The translations under genes and the position numbers were made by a program. This document shows, piece after piece, positions 55,015 through 64,000 of a stretch of 64,000 nt of DNA. The DNA comes from Brachybacterium sp. FME24 (GTDB lineage Bacteria > Actinomycetota > Actinomycetes > Actinomycetales > Dermabacteraceae). Under the pieces are notes generated by a model. It was given only the letters and a program-made list of their open reading frames with translations. It had not been told where the DNA came from and did not search any database. Location: contig NZ_JABUXV010000020.1 of NCBI RefSeq assembly GCF_014897705.1, forward strand, positions 1 to 64,000, read 5' to 3'. Position 1 is the first letter of the stretch. The number at the start of each line of letters is the position of its first letter.

Positions 55015-56814
55015 ATGAGCACAGTCCTGTCCGCGGTCGCCTGGCCGTATGCCAACGGTCCCCGTCACATCGGCCACGTCGCCGGTTTCGGTGTCCCCTC
55101 CGACGTCTTCTCGCGCTACATGCGCATGGCCGGCAACGACGTGCTCATGGTCTCCGGCACCGACGAGCACGGCACTCCGATCCTGGTCGAGGCGGACAAG
55201 GAGGGCATCACCGCCCGCGAGCTCGCCGACCGCAACAACCGCCTCATCGTCGAGGACCTCGTCGCGCTCGGTCTCTCGTACGATCTGTTCACCCGCACCA
55301 CGACCCGCAATCACTTCCAGGTCGTCCAGGACATGTTCGTGACCGTGCGGGACAACGGGTACATGGTCGAGAAGACCACCTCGGGCGCGATCTCCCCGTC
55401 GACCGGCCGTACCCTGCCGGACCGCTACATCGAGGGCACCTGTCCGATCTGCGGGGCCGGCGGCGCCCGCGGCGACCAGTGCGATACCTGCGGCAATCAG
55501 CTCGATCCGACGGATCTCATCGATCCGGTCTCCCGCATCAACGGCGAGACCCCGCAGTTCGTGGAGACGTCGCACTGGTTCCTGGATCTCCCGGCGCTGG
55601 CCGGTGAGCTGGGCCGCTGGCTGGACGAGCGCGAGGACACCGGTCTGTGGCGCCCGAATGTGATCCGCTTCAGCCAGAACATCCTCGACGACATCAAGCC
55701 GCGTGCGATGACCCGCGACATCGACTGGGGCATCCCGGTGCCGGGCTGGGAGGACCAGCCGAACAAGCGCCTGTACGTGTGGTTCGACGCTGTCATCGGC
55801 TATCTCTCCTCCTCGATCGAGTGGGCGCGCCGCTCCGGTGACCCCGAGGCATGGCGGAAGTGGTGGAACGATCCCGAGACCCTCGCCTACTACTTCATGG
55901 GCAAGGACAACATCGTCTTCCATTCCCAGATCTGGCCGGCGGAGATGATCGCTCAGAACGGCAAGGGGGACAAGGGCGGCGAGCCCGGGGCGTTCGGGGA
56001 GCTGACCCTTCCCACCGAAGTCGTCTCCAGCGAGTTCCTCACCATGGAGGGCAAGAAGTTCTCCTCCTCCAAGGGGATCGTGATCTACGTGCGCGACGTG
56101 CTGGCGCGCTATCAGCCCGACGCATTACGCTACTTCATCTCGGCCGCCGGCCCGGAGAACCAGGACGCCGATTTCACCTGGGTCGACTTCGTCTCGCGCA
56201 CCAACAACGAGCTGGTCGCCGGGTGGGGAAATCTCGTCAACCGCACCGCCGCGATGATCGCCAAGAACGTCGGCGAGATCCCGGCCGCCGGGGAGTTCGA
56301 GGAGGTCGACGAGGCGCTGCTGCGGGCGGTCCGCGAGGGGTTCGGCACTGTCGGAGGTCTCATCGAGGCACACCGTCAGCGCGCCGCGATCGCCGAGATC
56401 ATGCGCCTGGTCGGCGAGGCCAACCGCTATGTCTCCGAGACCGAGCCGTTCAAGATGAAGGCCGAGGAGCAGCGTCCGCGCCTGCTGACCGTGCTGCACG
56501 TCCTCGCGCAGGCCGTCACCGACCTCAACACGATGATGGCCCCGTTCCTGCCGCAGTCCGCGAACGCCGTGGAGAAGGCGCTGGGCGGGGATCGTCAGCT
56601 CGCCCCGATGCCGCACATCGTGGAGGTCGAGGACCTCGACGGCGGCCCCGCGTACCCGATCATCACCGGCGACTACACGGACGTGCCGGCCTGGGCACAT
56701 CATGCCGTCGGCGTGGGGCAGAAGGTCGTCAAGCCCACCCCGATCTTCGTGAAGCTCGACCCGGTGATCGCGGAGCAGGAGATCGAGCGCCTCGAGGCCG
56801 CAGCTGACCACTGA
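55015..56814 (+). CDS. metG: Methionyl-tRNA synthetase
   Basis: Class I aminoacyl-tRNA synthetase (599 aa) charging tRNA-Met. The HIGH-type motif is in [16 protein letters not shown] CxxC zinc knuckle pair follows ([20 protein letters not shown] is the span), and the KMSKS counterpart is KKFSSSKG. An anticodon-binding helical domain ends the protein; there is no C-terminal dimerisation (EMAP-like) domain. The KFSSSKG form and single zinc knob indicate the archaeal/E. coli-like MetG group. Confidence 0.96.
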   Translation: MSTVLSAVAWPYANGPRHIGHVAGFGVPSDVFSRYMRMAGNDVLMVSGTDEHGTPILVEADKEGITARELADRNNRLIVEDLVALGLSYDLFTRTTTRNHFQVVQDMFVTVRDNGYMVEKTTSGAISPSTGRTLPDRYIEGTCPICGAGGARGDQCDTCGNQLDPTDLIDPVSRINGETPQFVETSHWFLDLPALAGELGRWLDEREDTGLWRPNVIRFSQNILDDIKPRAMTRDIDWGIPVPGWEDQPNKRLYVWFDAVIGYLSSSIEWARRSGDPEAWRKWWNDPETLAYYFMGKDNIVFHSQIWPAEMIAQNGKGDKGGEPGAFGELTLPTEVVSSEFLTMEGKKFSSSKGIVIYVRDVLARYQPDALRYFISAAGPENQDADFTWVDFVSRTNNELVAGWGNLVNRTAAMIAKNVGEIPAAGEFEEVDEALLRAVREGFGTVGGLIEAHRQRAAIAEIMRLVGEANRYVSETEPFKMKAEEQRPRLLTVLHVLAQAVTDLNTMMAPFLPQSANAVEKALGGDRQLAPMPHIVEVEDLDGGPAYPIITGDYTDVPAWAHHAVGVGQKVVKPTPIFVKLDPVIAEQEIERLEAAADH

Positions 56815-56926
56815 GCAGCTCCGCTGAGTTCCGACGGCTTCTGTCGCCCCCGGCTGCGGGAATCGACAGGAGCCGTCGCCGTCTGCCAGCAGATCGCCGC
56901 GGATCTGTGACTCAGCCCCTCACCGA

Positions 56927-56958
56927 GTAACACTTTTCTACGAAAGTGTTACTACACT
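56927..56958 (+). promoter_or_regulatory. Palindromic operator and -10 box of the fic gene
   Basis: Perfect inverted repeat GTAACACTTT (56927-56936) and AAAGTGTTAC (56943-56952) with a 6-bp centre, immediately followed by -10 TACACT (56953-56958) and, six bases later, the ATG at 56965. The palindrome covers the -35/spacer region, an ideal place for repression. It is an AT-rich island in the GC-rich sequence. Confidence 0.7.
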
Positions 56959-56964
56959 GACGTC

Positions 56965-58197
56965 ATGGGAACACTTCCTGACCCACTTCCCGTCCCGGCC
57001 ACCGGTCGGCGCACGGGAACCTGGCGCGTGACGGACGACGGCCTCGCCTCTCGCTCTGCACGTGCTCGCGGCAGCGGTCCCTACGCGTCGACAGTGCCTG
57101 CCTCGCTGTCCTCGGAAGCGGGCGGGCCCGGCCTGGCGCTGGCACTGCCCGGTGACCTCGCGGCCGACGTCGCCGACGCCGAGACTGCCCTGACCGCCTT
57201 CGGTGCGCACGCAACCACGCGGCTCGGAGCCGACAATCCCGCCCTCGGGCCGATGAGCGCAGTCCTGCTCCGCACGGAATCAGCGTCCTCCTCACAGATC
57301 GAGGACCTCACCGTCGGCGCCCGCCAGCTGGCGCTCGCGGAGCTCGAGGAGTCCCGCAGTGCGAATGCCCGCGCCGTGGTCGCGAACGTGCGCACGATGG
57401 AAGCGGCGCTGCGTCTTGCCTCCGACCTGGACCTCGGCGCGGTGCTGAGCATGCAGGCGGAGCTGCTGACCGGGGATCCCGCCGCGGGCCGACTTCGCGA
57501 GCAGCTGGTGTGGGTGGGCCGCAGTGGCCTGAGCCCCCTGGGCGCCGCGCACATCGCCCCGGAAGCCGACCTCGTGCCGGCGGCGATGTCCGATCTCCTC
57601 GCGTTCATCGCCCGCGAGGACCTGCCGGTGCTGGTCCACGCCGCGATCGCCCACGCACAGTTCGAGACGATCCATCCGTTCACCGACGGCAACGGCCGCA
57701 CCGGGCGCGCGCTGGTCCACGCCATGCTGACCGGCAAGGGCCTGCTCACCGCCACCACTGCCCCGGTATCGGCCGGACTCCTCACGGACCTGACCGGATA
57801 CACCGACGCCCTGACCGCGTATCGGGCTGGTGACGCCCGGGCCATCGTCGAGCAGTTCTCCCGGGCCGCCCGGTACGCCGCAGCCACCGGTACCCGATTG
57901 GTCGACGACCTCGCCGCCCAGCTCGACGCCTCTCGCGAGCAGCTCGAGGGGGTGCGCCGCCATGCCCTGGCCTGGAGGGTCCTGCCCCTGCTCGTCGGGC
58001 AGCCAATCGTGAATGCGGCGCACCTGCAGCGGATTCTGGGCGTCAGCGCGATGACCGCGCAGCGCGCCCTCGCGCAGCTCACGGCAGCGGGCGTGCTGCG
58101 GGAGGCTACCGGTCGCAGTCGCCACCGGGTGTGGCAGCACTCCGGGATCCTCGGGGTGCTGGACGACTACGCCGCGCAGGTGCGCCGGCAGGCCTGA
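56965..58197 (+). CDS. Fic family protein with C-terminal winged helix
   Basis: A 410-aa protein. An N-terminal Fic_N-like part contains the inhibitory-helix pattern S-x-x-x-E (SASSSQIEDL near residue 110). The central Fic core has an intact HPFTDGNGRTGR motif (about 235), which transfers AMP or another nucleotide moiety from NTPs. The C-terminal ~70 residues (AAHLQRILGVSAMTAQRALA) form a helix-turn-helix, so the protein may bind DNA. With the palindrome at its own promoter, autoregulation is likely. The target protein is unknown. Confidence 0.9.
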   Translation: MGTLPDPLPVPATGRRTGTWRVTDDGLASRSARARGSGPYASTVPASLSSEAGGPGLALALPGDLAADVADAETALTAFGAHATTRLGADNPALGPMSAVLLRTESASSSQIEDLTVGARQLALAELEESRSANARAVVANVRTMEAALRLASDLDLGAVLSMQAELLTGDPAAGRLREQLVWVGRSGLSPLGAAHIAPEADLVPAAMSDLLAFIAREDLPVLVHAAIAHAQFETIHPFTDGNGRTGRALVHAMLTGKGLLTATTAPVSAGLLTDLTGYTDALTAYRAGDARAIVEQFSRAARYAAATGTRLVDDLAAQLDASREQLEGVRRHALAWRVLPLLVGQPIVNAAHLQRILGVSAMTAQRALAQLTAAGVLREATGRSRHRVWQHSGILGVLDDYAAQVRRQA

Positions 58198-58334
58198 GAG
58201 ACCCTGACGTGCTGCCCATCCCCGCCGGTCGCGATCTCGACGCTGCCATGGTCATGAACGCTCGGTAGTACGCGCTGGCCACGCCGGGTATAGCGTGGCA
58301 GCATCCTCGACCCCGACGCGGAGGAACCCTTCTC

Positions 58335-59813
58335 ATGTCCTCACCCGAGCAGTCCGCCGGCTCCACGGCGCACCACATACAGCATCTGAACCCGAAGGTG
58401 ATCGTCATCAGCGTCGCCGCCGCGATCGGCGGCTTCCTGTTCGGCTTCGATACCTCGGTGATCAACGGCGCCGTCAACGCCCTGTCCGACGAATTCGCCC
58501 TCGGCGCCGGTCTCACCGGCTTCGCGGTCTCCTCCGCTCTCCTCGGCTGCGCGCTCGGTGCCTGGTTCGCCGGGAGTCTGTCGAACCGTTATGGTCGCAT
58601 CCCGGTCATGGTGATCGCCGCGACTTTGTTCTTCATCTCCGCCATCGGCTCCGGCCTGGCCTTCGGAGTGTGGGACCTCATCGTGTGGCGAGTGGTCGGC
58701 GGTCTCGGCGTCGGTGCGGCCAGCGTCATCGCCCCCGCGTACATCGCCGAGGTCGCGCCCGCGAAGTTCCGCGGACGCCTGGGCTCCCTCCAGCAGCTCG
58801 CGATCGTGCTGGGCATCTTCGTCGCACTCCTGTCCAACGCTCTGCTGGCGAATTCAGCCGGTGGGTCTGCTGAATCCTTCTGGTTCGGAATCGACGCCTG
58901 GCGCTGGATGTTCATGCTCGAAGCGATCCCCGCCGCGGTCTACGGGATCATGGCGCTGTTCCTGCCGGAGTCCCCGCGCTACCTGATCGGCAAGGGAGAC
59001 CTCGACAAGGCTTCGCGGGTCCTGTACGACTTCACGGGCGAGCTCGACGTCAACCTGAAGATCCAGCAGATCCGCCACACGCTCGAGCGTGAGGACAAGG
59101 AGAGTCTGCGCGACCTCCTCGGCGGACGCTTCGGGCTCAAGCCCATCGTGTGGCTCGGCATCCTGCTGTCCTTGTTCCAGCAGCTCGTGGGCATCAACGT
59201 GATCTTCTACTACTCGACCACGCTGTGGCAGTCCGTGGGCTTCGACGAGTCGCAGGCGCTGCTCACCAGCACGATCACCTCGATCATGAATATCATTGCG
59301 ACGATCATCGCGATCGTTCTGGTGGACAAGGTCGGGCGTCGCCTCATGCTGCTGGTCGGCTCCGCCGGCATGGCCGTGTCCCTCGGACTCATGGCACTGG
59401 CCTTCTCCTTCGGCGAGACCGCAGCCGGATCCGACGCCGTCACCCTTGGCCAGCCATGGGCTGCAGTGGCCCTGATCAGCGCCAATGCCTTCGTCATGTT
59501 CTTCGGTACCACCTGGGGACCGTTGGTGTGGGTGCTCCTGGGCGAAATGTTCCCCAATCGCATCCGCGCCTCCGCACTGGCCGTCGCGGCCGCCGCGCAG
59601 TGGGCCGCGAACTGGACGGTCTCCGCGAGCTTCCCGTCCCTGTCGAACATCGGCCTGAGCTTCGCCTACGGCCTGTACGCAGCATTCGCGCTGCTCAGTC
59701 TCCTGTTCGTGTACCTATGGGTCCCGGAGACGAAGGACCGTGAGCTGGAGGACATGGAGGACCTGCAGCTGGGACGCCAGGGCAAGGGAGCCAAGGACGC
59801 CGAGAGCGCCTGA
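58335..59813 (+). CDS. MFS sugar porter (SP family)
   Basis: A 492-aa transporter with 12 membrane spans. Sugar-porter signatures are present: FLFGFDTSVINGAV in span 1, NRYGRIPVMV after span 2, PESPRYLIGKGD before the central loop, QQLVGINVIFYYS in span 7 and the terminal PETKDRELEDME. It is a proton symporter or facilitator for a monosaccharide such as glucose, xylose or galactose; the exact sugar is unclear. GGAGGA precedes the ATG; 58198-58334 otherwise holds only a weak -10-like TATAGC. Transketolase is convergent. Confidence 0.9.
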   Translation: MSSPEQSAGSTAHHIQHLNPKVIVISVAAAIGGFLFGFDTSVINGAVNALSDEFALGAGLTGFAVSSALLGCALGAWFAGSLSNRYGRIPVMVIAATLFFISAIGSGLAFGVWDLIVWRVVGGLGVGAASVIAPAYIAEVAPAKFRGRLGSLQQLAIVLGIFVALLSNALLANSAGGSAESFWFGIDAWRWMFMLEAIPAAVYGIMALFLPESPRYLIGKGDLDKASRVLYDFTGELDVNLKIQQIRHTLEREDKESLRDLLGGRFGLKPIVWLGILLSLFQQLVGINVIFYYSTTLWQSVGFDESQALLTSTITSIMNIIATIIAIVLVDKVGRRLMLLVGSAGMAVSLGLMALAFSFGETAAGSDAVTLGQPWAAVALISANAFVMFFGTTWGPLVWVLLGEMFPNRIRASALAVAAAAQWAANWTVSASFPSLSNIGLSFAYGLYAAFALLSLLFVYLWVPETKDRELEDMEDLQLGRQGKGAKDAESA

Positions 59814-59835
59814 CCCAGAACGCTCGAGCGACAGG

Positions 59836-59876
59836 ACGACGGCCGCCCCTGATCCTCGATCAGGGGCGGCCGTCGT
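59836..59876. terminator. Perfect 19-bp bidirectional terminator
   Basis: ACGACGGCCGCCCCTGATC and its exact complement (59858-59876) flank a 3-nt loop, between the convergent sugar porter and transketolase genes. It is the longest uninterrupted terminator stem in the window. Confidence 0.85.
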
Positions 59877-59887
59877 GGCGTGCTGGG

Positions 59888-61756
59888 TCAGGCCTCCAGC
59901 AGGCTGCGCGCGGCGCGGACGATGTGAGTCGCGTCGATTCCGGCCCAGTCGAGCAGCTCGGCGCTGGTCCCTGAACCGGGCACGCCGTCGACCGCGAGGT
60001 GCGCCAGATGCAGATCCGTGATCGGTGCCGTGGCCAGGGCGGCGAGGACTGCGGCCCCGAGCCCGCCCTCGGCGTGGTGGTCCTCGACGACGACCACCCG
60101 TCCCCCGGTCGCTTCCACGGCGGCGCTGATGCCCTCGACATCGATCGGCTTGATCGAATAGGCGTCGAGCACGCGCACCCTGGTGCCCTGCTCGGCGAGC
60201 GTCGCGGCCGCGGAGAGCGCCTCGTGGACGGTCACGCCCGCAGCGATGAGGGTGACATCGTCGTGCTCGGACTGCACGAGAGTCTTCGAGCCCCCGACGG
60301 GGAAGTCCTCTCCCGAGTCGTAGAGCACCGGGTAGGCACCGCGGGTGGTGCGTAGGTAGCTCACTCCCGAGGTCTCGGCCATCCGTGCGACCAGAGCGGC
60401 CGTGGAGGTGGCGTCGGCCGGGTAGAGCACCGTGGAGTCCTGGATCGCGGCGAACAGCGCCAGGTCCTCCAGGCCCATCTGGGAGGGGCCGTCAGCACCG
60501 ATCTCGACCCCGGCATGGGACCCGACCATCCGCAGATCCACGCGGGAGATCGGCGCCATCCGCAGGAAGTCCGCGGCACGGGTCAGGAAGGCGGCGAACG
60601 ACGAAGCGAAGGCGATGTGCCCACGGGTGGACAGACCGGTCGCGGCGGCCACCATCTGCTGCTCCGCGATGAACATCTCGAAGAAGCGCTCCGGGTGCTT
60701 CTCGACGAAGGTCCCGGTCCCGGTGGAGTTGGAGACCTCACCGTCCAGAGCCACCACTCGCGAGTCAGCATCCCCGAGTGCTGCCAGGGCCGCCCCATAG
60801 GCCTTCCTGGTCGCGACCTCCTCGCCCACCTCGAAAGTCGGCAGGTTCACGGCGTCCACCTCGGGTGCGGGGCGATCCACCTGGGGCGGCCGGGGTCCGC
60901 GCACGAGGAGGTCGCGCCGACCGCCGAGCTCGGCGATCGCCTCGTCCGCCTTGTCCTGCGGCAGCGGCTTGCCGTGCCAGCCATCGGCGTCCTCGACCTC
61001 GGCGTATCCCTTGCCCTTGACGGTCCTGGCGAGGATCACCAGGGGCTTGTCGAGATCGGAATCCGCCTCGGCCAGCGCCCCGTCGATCTGGTCGATGTCG
61101 TGACCGTCGATGACCAGGGCGCGGGCCCCGAAGCCCTCGACCCGGCGCCGGTACGCCTCGAGATCCCATTCCAGGTCGGTGGGGCCGCGCTGCCCGAGCC
61201 GGTTCACATCGACGAGAGTGACCAGATTCGTCAGGCCGTAGTGGGACGCCTTGTCCAGCGCCTCCCACATGGAACCTTCGGCCAGCTCGCTGTCGCCGCA
61301 CAGCACCCATACCCGATAGGGCGACTGCTCGAGGTACTTGCCGGACAGGGCGATCCCGACGCCGTCGGGCAGTCCTTGACCGAGCGAGCCGGTGGCGACA
61401 TCGACCCAGGGCAGCACCGGGGTGGGGTGGCCTTCGAGGCGCTCATCGAAGCGACGATAGCCAGTCATGAGCTCCTCGTCGGAGACGACTCCAGCCGCCT
61501 TGTACGCGGCGTAGAGCAGCGGGGAAGCGTGACCCTTGGAGAAGACCAGGTGGTCGTTGCCGGGTGCCTCCGGGTCGTCCCAGTCGTAGCGCAGGTGTCG
61601 GGCCATCAGGGTGGCCAGCAGATCGGCTGCGGACATGCTGGAAGTGGGGTGCCCGGATCCCGCGCTCGTGGAGGAGCGGATCGAGTCGACTCGCAGCTGC
61701 GCGGCGAGCTCGGGGATCTGCGAGAGGTCGATCCGCTCGTGGGTGGTGGTGGTCAT
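59888..61756 (-). CDS. tkt: Transketolase
   Basis: A thiamine-diphosphate enzyme of the pentose phosphate pathway (622 aa). The N-terminal GHPTSSMSAADLL, the HLVFSKGHASPLLYAAY segment and the ThDP motif (CGDSELAEGSMWEALDKA and VDVNRLGQRG) are present. The middle Pyr domain with catalytic Glu follows (MFIAEQQMVAAATGLSTRG). The single-chain ~620-aa form resembles the animal/actinobacterial branch rather than the ~665-aa E. coli TktA. GGAAGGAG precedes the ATG. Confidence 0.92.
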   Translation of the reverse strand: MTTTTHERIDLSQIPELAAQLRVDSIRSSTSAGSGHPTSSMSAADLLATLMARHLRYDWDDPEAPGNDHLVFSKGHASPLLYAAYKAAGVVSDEELMTGYRRFDERLEGHPTPVLPWVDVATGSLGQGLPDGVGIALSGKYLEQSPYRVWVLCGDSELAEGSMWEALDKASHYGLTNLVTLVDVNRLGQRGPTDLEWDLEAYRRRVEGFGARALVIDGHDIDQIDGALAEADSDLDKPLVILARTVKGKGYAEVEDADGWHGKPLPQDKADEAIAELGGRRDLLVRGPRPPQVDRPAPEVDAVNLPTFEVGEEVATRKAYGAALAALGDADSRVVALDGEVSNSTGTGTFVEKHPERFFEMFIAEQQMVAAATGLSTRGHIAFASSFAAFLTRAADFLRMAPISRVDLRMVGSHAGVEIGADGPSQMGLEDLALFAAIQDSTVLYPADATSTAALVARMAETSGVSYLRTTRGAYPVLYDSGEDFPVGGSKTLVQSEHDDVTLIAAGVTVHEALSAAATLAEQGTRVRVLDAYSIKPIDVEGISAAVEATGGRVVVVEDHHAEGGLGAAVLAALATAPITDLHLAHLAVDGVPGSGTSAELLDWAGIDATHIVRAARSLLEA

Positions 61757-61939
61757 GGACTACTCCTTCCCGGAGGCCGGGCGCGCAGTGATGACCGGCG
61801 CCGTGGGCCCGTGGTTCGTCGTCCTGGGTATCCACCACACTAGGAGCCGGTCACGCACGCGGCAATGGCACGGGACGACCGAGCGGTCCAGGTCGCGGGA
61901 TCGGAGAGGGTACTCCGGCGGGTCATTCAGGCACGGTCC

Positions 61940-62794
61940 TCAGACGAGGTCCTCGTCCGGGTCCGATCCGCCGAGGCCGCCGAGGTCCGTGACTCGCATC
62001 GTGACGGCGTGGGCCGTCCCAGCAGCTGCGCCGCCCGCCCGCAGGATCTCGGGGATGAAGGCGCTCGGTGCGGGATGGCCGGTGACGTGCTCCAAGTAGG
62101 CCTCGTGGGCGCTGAGCGAGTCCACCGCGGCCTGCACCTCGTCGTCGTCGACGCCCTTCGCATGGGTCGGGTCGGGGTGGCCGACCACGAGCAGGGCGCG
62201 GGCGGTCCACGGCTCCAGACCCTCCTGCTCTCGCAGCTCCCGGAACACCCAGGGGTTGGCGGCATCACGGGTGCCGTCCACCGCGCTGATCCCGGCGGCT
62301 CGGTGATCGGCCTGGTTGATCGTGCCGTAGGCCTCGAGGTCGAAGTTCGTGGTGAGCACCAGGTCCGGTCGCACCTGGCGCACCACGCGGGCGATGTCGC
62401 GGCGCAGCCCCAGGGTCGCCTCGAGCATGCCGTCAGGGTGCTCCAGTATTCGCAGGTCGTGCACGCCGACGATGTCGCAGGCATGGCGCTGTTCCCGGGC
62501 GCGCAGCGGCGCGACGGTCCTCGGGTCCTGGGCCATGCCGGCCTCTCCGCGGGTCAGCAGCAGATACGTGACCGAGATGCCGGCCGCGGTCCAGGCTGCG
62601 ACGGCGGCCGAGGCGCCGTACTCCATGTCGTCGGGGTGGGCGACGACGCACAGCACTCGCTGCACCCCGTGCTCGGGCAGTGCGGGCAGGAGCTGCCCCG
62701 CGCCGGCGTCCCCGGGCGGACCGGAGTCCGAACCGGGGTGTTCTGCGGGTGCGGTGTGCTCTGCCTTCGAGGCGTGCTCTGCGTGCTCGGTCAT
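61940..62794 (-). CDS. PIG-L (LmbE) family deacetylase
   Basis: A 284-aa zinc-dependent N-acetylglucosaminyl deacetylase-like protein. The metal motif AHPDDMEYG is at about residue 52 and the second histidine region in INQADHRAAG. The family includes MshB and Mca of mycothiol metabolism; the generic sequence does not decide between them. The N-terminal ~35 residues are His/Glu/Ala-rich and variable. The ATG at 62794 is behind AGGAGG. 61757-61939, before transketolase, shows no further gene. Confidence 0.86.
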   Translation of the reverse strand: MTEHAEHASKAEHTAPAEHPGSDSGPPGDAGAGQLLPALPEHGVQRVLCVVAHPDDMEYGASAAVAAWTAAGISVTYLLLTRGEAGMAQDPRTVAPLRAREQRHACDIVGVHDLRILEHPDGMLEATLGLRRDIARVVRQVRPDLVLTTNFDLEAYGTINQADHRAAGISAVDGTRDAANPWVFRELREQEGLEPWTARALLVVGHPDPTHAKGVDDDEVQAAVDSLSAHEAYLEHVTGHPAPSAFIPEILRAGGAAAGTAHAVTMRVTDLGGLGGSDPDEDLV

Positions 62795-62883
62795 GACGCT
62801 CCTCCTGGGGCCGACGGATGGAGCCCACTCTAGGCACGCCCGGCCGGCAGGTGGGCGGGCCAGCCCGTCACATCGGGACGACG

Positions 62884-64000
62884 TCAGGACACGGGAGCGA
62901 ACTCCGCCTCCACCGTCTTCATCAGCGCGTTGACGGCGGAGCGTCCGGCCCGGTTGGCCCCGATGGTGGAGGCGCTGGGGCCGTATCCGAGCAGGTGGAT
63001 CCGGGAATCCTCCGCTGCGGCGGTGCCGTCGAGGGCGATCCCGCCGTGCCGGTTGTGCAGGGCGAGAGGCCTGAGGTGCCGCAGCTCGTGGCGGAATCCG
63101 GTGGCCCACACGATCGCGTCGAGGTCGGTCGCGGTACCGTCGGCCTCGAGCACACCGGTCGTGGTGATCCGCGTGAACATCGGGCGGCGTGCGAGGATGC
63201 CGCGTCGTTCCGCCTCGCGCAGCTCCGGCGTCCACGCCAGCCCGGTCGCGGAGACCACGCTGCGTACGGGAAGGCCGCGGCGTACCCGATCGATGACCCC
63301 GGAGACGGCCTCGCGTCCGAGCTCCGCCGTGAACGGCCGATCCTCGAAGACGGGCTCGCGGCGGGTGTACCAGCGCGTGTCCGCGACCTCGGCGATCTCC
63401 TGGAGGAATCCGAGGGCGCTGATTCCGCCGCCGACGACGGCCACTCGCTGCCCGGTGAAGTCCTCCGCCCGCACATAGTCGACGGTGTGCAGCTGGCGGC
63501 CGCGGAAGTCCGCGGCGCCCGGGGAGGAGGGGACGAAGGGTCGGGTCCAGGTGCCGGTGGCGTTGAGTATCGCGCGGGCCCGCACCGGCGGCAGCCGTTC
63601 ACCGTCGGCGCCGACGGAGTGGACCAGCAGCACGGGCCGGGGCGCGCTCTCGGGGGCGGCGTCGGCGGCGACCGCGGGGTCGTCCTCGACGAGGGTGACC
63701 CGCACGGGGCGCTGGATAGGCACCTCGAAGCGGTGCTCGAAATCCGCGAAGTAGGCCGGCACAGCCTGGTTGGAGGGCGCAGCGGGATCCGCGACGACCT
63801 CGGGCATGCCGGGCAGCTCGCGGATCCCGTTGACCGTGGCCATGGTGAGGCTGTCCCAGCGGTGGCGCCAGGCGCCTCCCGGGCCGTCCTCCGCGTCCAG
63901 CACCAGGAAGGTGCGCTCGTCGGCCGCGGCGTCCCCGAGCGGCCGCAGGCCCCGGCGCAGCAGGTGGAAAGCAGCGGACAGCCCCGCCTGACCGGCGCCG
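62884..64000 (-). CDS. Flavin-dependent monooxygenase-like oxidoreductase (5' end outside the window)
   Basis: At least 372 residues; the reading frame continues past the window end. Near the edge it reads GAGQAGLSAAFHLLRRGL, the remains of the N-terminal FAD dinucleotide motif. LVLDAEDGPGGAWRHRWDS follows, then the NADPH motif VAVVGGGISALGFL, and the IVWATGFRHEL segment typical of flavin-containing monooxygenases. It probably oxygenates a nitrogen, sulfur or ketone compound; the substrate is unknown. An internal GTG at 63903 is not the true start. Confidence 0.85.
   Translation of the reverse strand, partial: GAGQAGLSAAFHLLRRGLRPLGDAAADERTFLVLDAEDGPGGAWRHRWDSLTMATVNGIRELPGMPEVVADPAAPSNQAVPAYFADFEHRFEVPIQRPVRVTLVEDDPAVAADAAPESAPRPVLLVHSVGADGERLPPVRARAILNATGTWTRPFVPSSPGAADFRGRQLHTVDYVRAEDFTGQRVAVVGGGISALGFLQEIAEVADTRWYTRREPVFEDRPFTAELGREAVSGVIDRVRRGLPVRSVVSATGLAWTPELREAERRGILARRPMFTRITTTGVLEADGTATDLDAIVWATGFRHELRHLRPLALHNRHGGIALDGTAAAEDSRIHLLGYGPSASTIGANRAGRSAVNALMKTVEAEFAPVS

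Overview
The window is chromosomal DNA from a high-GC Gram-positive bacterium (Actinomycetota). Supporting signs are the strongly GC-biased third codon positions, frequent GTG/TTG starts, promoters with -10 boxes placed directly on the start codon, a DUF3097 protein, an HrcA/CIRCE heat-shock unit and a fused OleBC olefin protein of the kind known from Micrococcus. My best guess is Brachybacterium or a relative in Dermabacteraceae; this is inference from gene content, not a database match. I see no rRNA or tRNA genes, prophage, transposase or CRISPR array.

Layout. 0.2-15.3 kb is mostly housekeeping on the minus strand: era, a CBS-domain HlyC/CorC protein, ybeY, a phoH-like gene, a HIT protein, a three-gene ABC-2 exporter, rsmE, dnaJ and hrcA (with a CIRCE operator), hemW and a MOSC protein. 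Plus-strand genes for an FMN reductase, a DUF3097 protein and a DUF4870 protein sit among them. lepA follows at 15.4-17.3 kb. 17.5-23.1 kb is a complete galactarate/L-talarate catabolic unit: dehydratase, GntR, LysR, 5-dehydro-4-deoxyglucarate dehydratase and 2-oxoglutarate-semialdehyde dehydrogenase, ending at 2-oxoglutarate. Its promoter is covered by two copies of a palindromic site 20 bp apart. 23.1-26.5 kb carries an ATP-grasp/alpha-E pair followed by an M23 peptidase. 26.5-32.2 kb holds a MazF-like gene, rpsT, holA, comEC and comEA. 33.2-37.9 kb is an oleA-oleBC-oleD long-chain olefin operon.

From 38 to 48 kb come an isomerase-like TIM barrel, an Eis-type acetyltransferase, thymidine kinase, a YtxH protein, bifunctional proline catabolism (putA), a membrane acyltransferase and a Tat-exported GH76 glycosidase. 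48.3-50.1 kb is the most repeat-rich stretch. A PD-(D/E)XK-like gene is bracketed by two hairpin elements of the same design, followed by three 57-bp tandem repeats. 50-64 kb has a eukaryotic-type UDP-glucose pyrophosphorylase, a DUF899 protein, an ABC-F ATPase, a HAD phosphatase, metG, a Fic protein with a palindromic operator, a sugar porter, transketolase, a PIG-L deacetylase and a flavin monooxygenase cut by the window end.

The most interesting signals are regulatory. The ABC-F gene is preceded by a promoter, a leaderless 19-codon leader peptide and two mutually exclusive hairpins, the architecture of antibiotic-sensing attenuation. The fic operator, the tandem operators of the galactarate unit, the hairpin family with a compensatory triplet change around the nuclease-like gene, and a leaderless upstream ORF that overlaps an ABC ATPase start codon are also worth testing.
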